This document shows positions 60,263 to 64,000 of a stretch of DNA of 64,000 nt, piece after piece. Numbering within the stretch: position 1 is the stretch's first letter; every line of letters starts with the position of its first letter. Where the stretch lies: positions 228,072-292,071 of the forward strand of contig MJCC01000005.1 in the NCBI GenBank assembly GCA_001766655.1, read 5' to 3'. The translations under genes were made by a program, and so were the position numbers. The notes below the pieces were generated by a model. The model saw nothing but the letters and a program-made list of their open reading frames with translations, ran no database searches and had not been told where the DNA came from. Source of the DNA: Phytomonas francai. Its lineage: Eukaryota; Euglenozoa; Kinetoplastea; Trypanosomatida; Trypanosomatidae.

Positions 60263-62998
60263 ATGCTTTCAAAAGGTAAGAATAATCAACAGCCTACGAA
60301 AGATCTTAAGATTTATGAGCTAGAGCTGCTTGTAAAGGACCTAAAGGCACAACTTAAGGAACACAATGGCTTGAGAGACAAGCTCGAGCTTGCTAACCGA
60401 AATTCATGTGTTTTGGAAGAGGAAAACGCCAATCTTATTGTAAGGCTTAGGGGCATGGAAAATGGGACGGATGATCCTAATTTTTTTGCTTCCAGTGCAG
60501 GAGCAATGAAACTTATCAGGGAAAACAATGACCTCCGCCAGGCTTTAGAAGATTCTTTGTTAAATGGTGAAAAGTCTAGGGAAGATTTTCAAAACGTAGT
60601 ACATAAATTACAAGGCCAGATTAGTGAATTAACTGATGAGCGTGACAGGATGATCGAGGAAAATGAGCGCCTTGTAGGAGAGGTTGAGTCTGCTAGACAT
60701 CAAAACTTCGAGTTAAAAAATTCTTTGGAAGGCGAGCTGGTGATTTCGAAAGCTGAAATAGATGTATTGGCTCAAGAAAAAGAACGTTTGGCTGAAAAAA
60801 ATGACGTTTTAACCTCTTCAAAAAAATTATCTGATGGAACACGAGGTGATCATTCAGGGCCCTATTCAAGGTCAGACACAGCTGCAGTATCTTTGAAGGA
60901 ACGGTTATTAAAAAAGCATGTTGAAGAACTCGAAGTAAAATTGAAGGCTTCAGAGGAGCGTCTTTGGAAGAAGGAAAATGAGTGGCTTCTTGCTGAGGCC
61001 AAATTTAAGAGCGAAATATCTACATTGAAGGAAAATAATATCCAAAGGACAAACAATAAGGAGGTTTATCATGCATTAAATGACCAGATTTCAACCCTCA
61101 AGCGAGAACTTGCAACATTTCGAGAGAATTCGCATCCTATTTGCGAACATTCAGATGCAAAGCATACCCACGATGGTCTTCAATTTCCTTTAGATGATGA
61201 TATGATGAACAGAATAGATACCAACAAACCTTCTGTTGATACCATTATTAATAATGAGCATAGTTTGCCAGAAAGGCAACTAGCTTTACACAATCGTATA
61301 AATTCCCTCACAAAGGAAAGGGATGGCCTTCGTGAGAATGTTGAAAATTTAAAGACTACCTTACTGCAGCTACAGTCGGATATTGAGGAGAAGGAAGTCC
61401 GTTGCAGGGAGCTTGAAATGAATCTGACTACGAAAAATATAGGTTTGAATACGATGCACACTAAACTAGATAGTCAACTTGAATCAGATTATGGGCTTCA
61501 AAGGAATGACAATCATTTAGCGCAAGTCTCAAAGTTTACACCAAATGATGAAGTAGCGGCTCTGAAACATGAGCTAAGAGAGCTGCAAAGTCAGCTAAAT
61601 GATTCAAATGCTATTCAAAAGCAAAAAGATGCTTTACATAATGTTCGTTTGACCGAATACCAAAAGCATCTAGAAGAGCTCTTAGACGAAAATGATAGTC
61701 TTTGTCAGAGGCTGAAGAGCTCTTGTGAAAAAACGGGTACAATTAGTACTGATCAGGAGTGTCTCGGGTCTGTTTTTGACTTTGCAAGGGAAAAACGCGA
61801 AGCAGTTAATGATATCATGTGTCAGCTTGAGGCTGCATGGGCTAAGGAGGGAGACATATCACGACAAATGAGGAAATCAAACAAGCAAGGTATCACGATG
61901 GCTAGATGTGATGCGATAAAGGATGACGACATATGCCAACTGCAAGGAACCATTGTTGATCTTGAAAATCAGTTGATCGCTGAACAGAGCAAACAAAATT
62001 TGATTAATGAGCTGAAAGGTGAGCTTGTTCAAAAAAGCGACGAAATATTGTTTCTGAACAATGAAATTAACGCACTAAGTGAAGATCTACATGATGCCAG
62101 GAAAGCTAAACAAGCAAGCAGTAGAGGTTTCGAAAAGGAAGGTATGATATCCAAGAGAAGATCACGCGGTTCAAGAAGTATGTCAACGGGAGGAAGATCG
62201 CGCGGTGCTAGAAGTATATCTGCAGTAGGAATGCCGCGTGAGACTGTACATGATAGCAAGATTAATGCCCTTGAACAACAACTTGTTGAGGCGCGAAATG
62301 AAATTAGCCGTATACACTCACGCATTTCGAATCCCTCTTGGAATAGTGTTCGTACAAGCAATGAGCCGGCTTCCGTCAATTCACAAGTAAGAACACCTCG
62401 AAAGACTGTCTTGTTAAGCAGCCCCACCCAATTTCCCGAAGAAACTAGCAAAATTGAAGTTCTTGAAGGTGCCCATCTTGCCGTTACAATCGTTCAGTTA
62501 TCAAATCTAATGCGGAAAGGATACCTCATTACAGATCCTGGATACGTTATTATCAAACTCAAGTCCGTTAAAGAAAAGTACAAGACATCCGTTAAAGAAT
62601 TGAAAACAGTAATCTCATTTGATGAAGCGTTTCAATTCTTTCTTGCCAAGCCTAATCAAGACGTGATTACTTTGCATGTTTTTTACAAGTCGAAGAATAA
62701 CTCGTATGTGTATCATATTGGAGATGCGTGTTTTTCAATGGCAACGCTCTGTCGAGGCATCCCGCGCTGCCGTAGCGCACCTGTGGTGCAGTACCCTGGT
62801 ACCGATAACGCTTGCCGGGCGGGGAATGTTGAAGTTATTCTGAAAACCAATGATTTCGGAAGGATGTACCATCCATCTGACGCTGAGATAGAGGAAGAGA
62901 CACTTCAGTTTAGAAATCTGACCGAAAAAATTGAAAGCGCTGCCCCCGAAAAACTTCATGCAGTAGACGTTTACATGGCCTCTAGCGCATTTCTGTAG
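60263..62998 (+). CDS. Coiled-coil protein with C-terminal C2 domain
   Basis: 911 residues, first gene of the plus-strand array. Residues about 15-640 are coiled coil with breaks. A tandem basic motif follows, RSRGSRSMSTGG then RSRGARSISAVG. Residues about 735-860 form a C2-like beta sandwich: HLAVTIVQLSNLMRKGYL, DPGYVIIKLKSVKEKYKTS, ISFDEAFQFFLAKPNQDVITL and YHIGDACFSMATLCRGIP. Most of the Asp residues that bind calcium in classical C2 domains are missing (the loop has NNSYVYHIG), so it probably binds lipid or protein without calcium. Coiled-coil/C2 architecture recalls the trypanosome flagellum-attachment-zone protein CC2D, but I cannot confirm orthology. Confidence 0.75.
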   Translation: MLSKGKNNQQPTKDLKIYELELLVKDLKAQLKEHNGLRDKLELANRNSCVLEEENANLIVRLRGMENGTDDPNFFASSAGAMKLIRENNDLRQALEDSLLNGEKSREDFQNVVHKLQGQISELTDERDRMIEENERLVGEVESARHQNFELKNSLEGELVISKAEIDVLAQEKERLAEKNDVLTSSKKLSDGTRGDHSGPYSRSDTAAVSLKERLLKKHVEELEVKLKASEERLWKKENEWLLAEAKFKSEISTLKENNIQRTNNKEVYHALNDQISTLKRELATFRENSHPICEHSDAKHTHDGLQFPLDDDMMNRIDTNKPSVDTIINNEHSLPERQLALHNRINSLTKERDGLRENVENLKTTLLQLQSDIEEKEVRCRELEMNLTTKNIGLNTMHTKLDSQLESDYGLQRNDNHLAQVSKFTPNDEVAALKHELRELQSQLNDSNAIQKQKDALHNVRLTEYQKHLEELLDENDSLCQRLKSSCEKTGTISTDQECLGSVFDFAREKREAVNDIMCQLEAAWAKEGDISRQMRKSNKQGITMARCDAIKDDDICQLQGTIVDLENQLIAEQSKQNLINELKGELVQKSDEILFLNNEINALSEDLHDARKAKQASSRGFEKEGMISKRRSRGSRSMSTGGRSRGARSISAVGMPRETVHDSKINALEQQLVEARNEISRIHSRISNPSWNSVRTSNEPASVNSQVRTPRKTVLLSSPTQFPEETSKIEVLEGAHLAVTIVQLSNLMRKGYLITDPGYVIIKLKSVKEKYKTSVKELKTVISFDEAFQFFLAKPNQDVITLHVFYKSKNNSYVYHIGDACFSMATLCRGIPRCRSAPVVQYPGTDNACRAGNVEVILKTNDFGRMYHPSDAEIEEETLQFRNLTEKIESAAPEKLHAVDVYMASSAFL

Positions 62999-63752
62999 TT
63001 TGTTATACGTAGATAATAGTAGAATAAATTTTCCTTTTCCATTTGTTAAATAAGAAAGGTTGATTCTTTATGCTTGTGGGCTTTGTGCTAGACTGAAATC
63101 GTGTTCTTTTTGATTTTCTGAATTTGGTATAAATATTATTGCCTAATATTTGCTGTTTGTCCACATATATCTTTAGTTATTATTTTTTGAGAAGGAGCAG
63201 AGTAAAGATAAATTTTCGTATTTCGTTATTTCATTTTTATACATATTCTCGACTACCATGAAGCGCTTCGTTTCAAAGGGCTACACATCATTTACAGTTT
63301 TCCAAAAAGATAAATATGTACGTCTTATACATTTTAGAAAACATAGATTTCTATTGCATTTTATTTATGAAATTCCTTTTTCTCTAATTGTCTTATGTTT
63401 TGGCCACAGCTATTAATTGTATACTTCAAAAATTCTACTTTATGTATTTTTTTTCGGTTTAGTTGAATAAAGCAGCGTGCCTTTTTCTTAATCTTTCCCT
63501 CTAATGATTGTTTTTTATAGCAAAGTTGCTTAAAGTTAGCTCCCTAACACCCACACCCACACACATAAGCACACGCACAAAATAATATGGGTTTTTTTTT
63601 TTTTTGAAAGACACTTACACTCACTTTTTTTTTCTGAAAATTTGATGTTTACAGACAAATAAAGTCTATATACGCACATTCGAAATACTTTTCAGCATCG
63701 AATTCTACCCAGGTGTTACTGAAGTTTGAACATCATACACATTGCTATCAAA
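62999..63752. other. Intergenic with splice-site-like tracts
   Basis: T-rich spacer between two plus-strand genes. T-runs at about 63592-63605 and 63625-63633 precede TTTACAG with AG at 63653-63654, a good candidate trans-splice acceptor for the next gene. A short (CACA)-rich stretch lies at 63550-63580. Confidence 0.5.
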
Positions 63753-64000
63753 ATGAGCAATCTTCTCCTTGACACGGAGCTTTGGCCTAAAATCGTGAAG
63801 GATATTGAGAACTCTTCTCTGGTGCGCGAGGGGTCGTATATCGTGTATGAAAGCCTTAATATGCGCAAAGAACGCGTCATACGCGCTGGCATCGTTAAGG
63901 CTGTCGGGGATAATCTCGTGACTATTACTCGATCCTGTTCCATGCAAAGGGCATCTGCCGTGGCCGGGGAGAAGGAACGATTTGTCAAGGCAGGCCAACC
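63753..64000 (+). CDS. Unknown protein, N-terminal part, cut by the right edge
   Basis: From ATG at 63753 the plus strand is open to the end of the window (82 codons, no stop), beginning MSNLLLDTELWPKIVKDIEN. It follows the direction of the coiled-coil/C2 gene, comes about 100 bases after a T-rich tract and AG, and rises in GC content at the start codon. Overlapping minus-strand frames run against the local array and are treated as shadows. The family is not recognised from this fragment (it continues through SYIVYESLNMRKERVIRAGI). Confidence 0.7.
   Translation, partial: MSNLLLDTELWPKIVKDIENSSLVREGSYIVYESLNMRKERVIRAGIVKAVGDNLVTITRSCSMQRASAVAGEKERFVKAGQ

Noticed and set aside
63705..63998. 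Minus-strand frames at the right edge
   Set aside because: They oppose the plus-strand unit; the plus frame from 63753 has a better start context and a splice-like tract upstream.
1..64000. CRISPR arrays, bacterial operons, insertion sequences or retroelements
   Set aside because: No regularly spaced repeats, transposase, reverse transcriptase, long terminal repeats or Shine-Dalgarno-led gene clusters were seen; the organisation is eukaryotic.

Overview
The window reads as nuclear DNA of a kinetoplastid protist, most likely a trypanosomatid; the exact genus cannot be told from the sequence. The reasons are: every convincing protein gene is one uninterrupted exon, up to 6.5 kb long; all genes from the left edge to 55.1 kb lie head to tail on the minus strand, and those from 60.3 kb onward lie on the plus strand; T-rich tracts followed by AG precede several genes, as expected for spliced-leader trans-splicing; and the eL33 protein has a long basic N-terminal extension. 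Intergenic DNA is AT-rich, with many (TA)n runs and long G or C homopolymers.

Minus-strand array (right to left in transcription order): an internally repetitive coiled-coil protein; a BIG/Sec7p-type ARF-GEF; two PP2C phosphatases sharing an identical 179-bp block; a WD40 protein with Seh1-like features; an LRR protein; a CCDC146/MBO2-type flagellar coiled-coil protein; an unknown protein; two related small membrane proteins; ribosomal protein eL33; a GTPBP1/2-type GTPase; a GBF1/GNOM-type ARF-GEF; a zinc-ribbon protein; a TPR-DnaJ co-chaperone interrupted by a 510-base gap; a decayed gene; a class IV aminotransferase-like protein; an unknown protein; a centrin; an acidic unknown protein; an NF-YC/Dpb3-like histone-fold protein; a CCDC6-like coiled-coil protein; and a gene cut by the left edge.

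The 5.2 kb between 55.1 and 60.3 kb is a divergent strand-switch region, the usual place of Pol II initiation in these organisms. Its long G tracts tend to lie on the strand of the nearer transcription unit. To its right are a coiled-coil/C2 protein and a gene cut by the right edge.

There is no operon-like pathway. As in other polycistronic arrays, the neighbours serve different processes: Golgi/endosome traffic (two ARF-GEFs), flagellum and basal body (centrin, CCDC146, possibly the C2 protein), translation (eL33, GTPBP-like), chromatin (histone-fold protein) and signalling (PP2C). The points most worth following up are the strand-switch G tracts, the PP2C gene conversion, the structured intergenic segment at 4.6-5.1 kb, the frame-broken gene at 11.2-12.0 kb, and the start-codon duplication in front of the GTPase gene. 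Several minus-strand frames extend upstream to non-ATG codons; the starts given here are ATGs.
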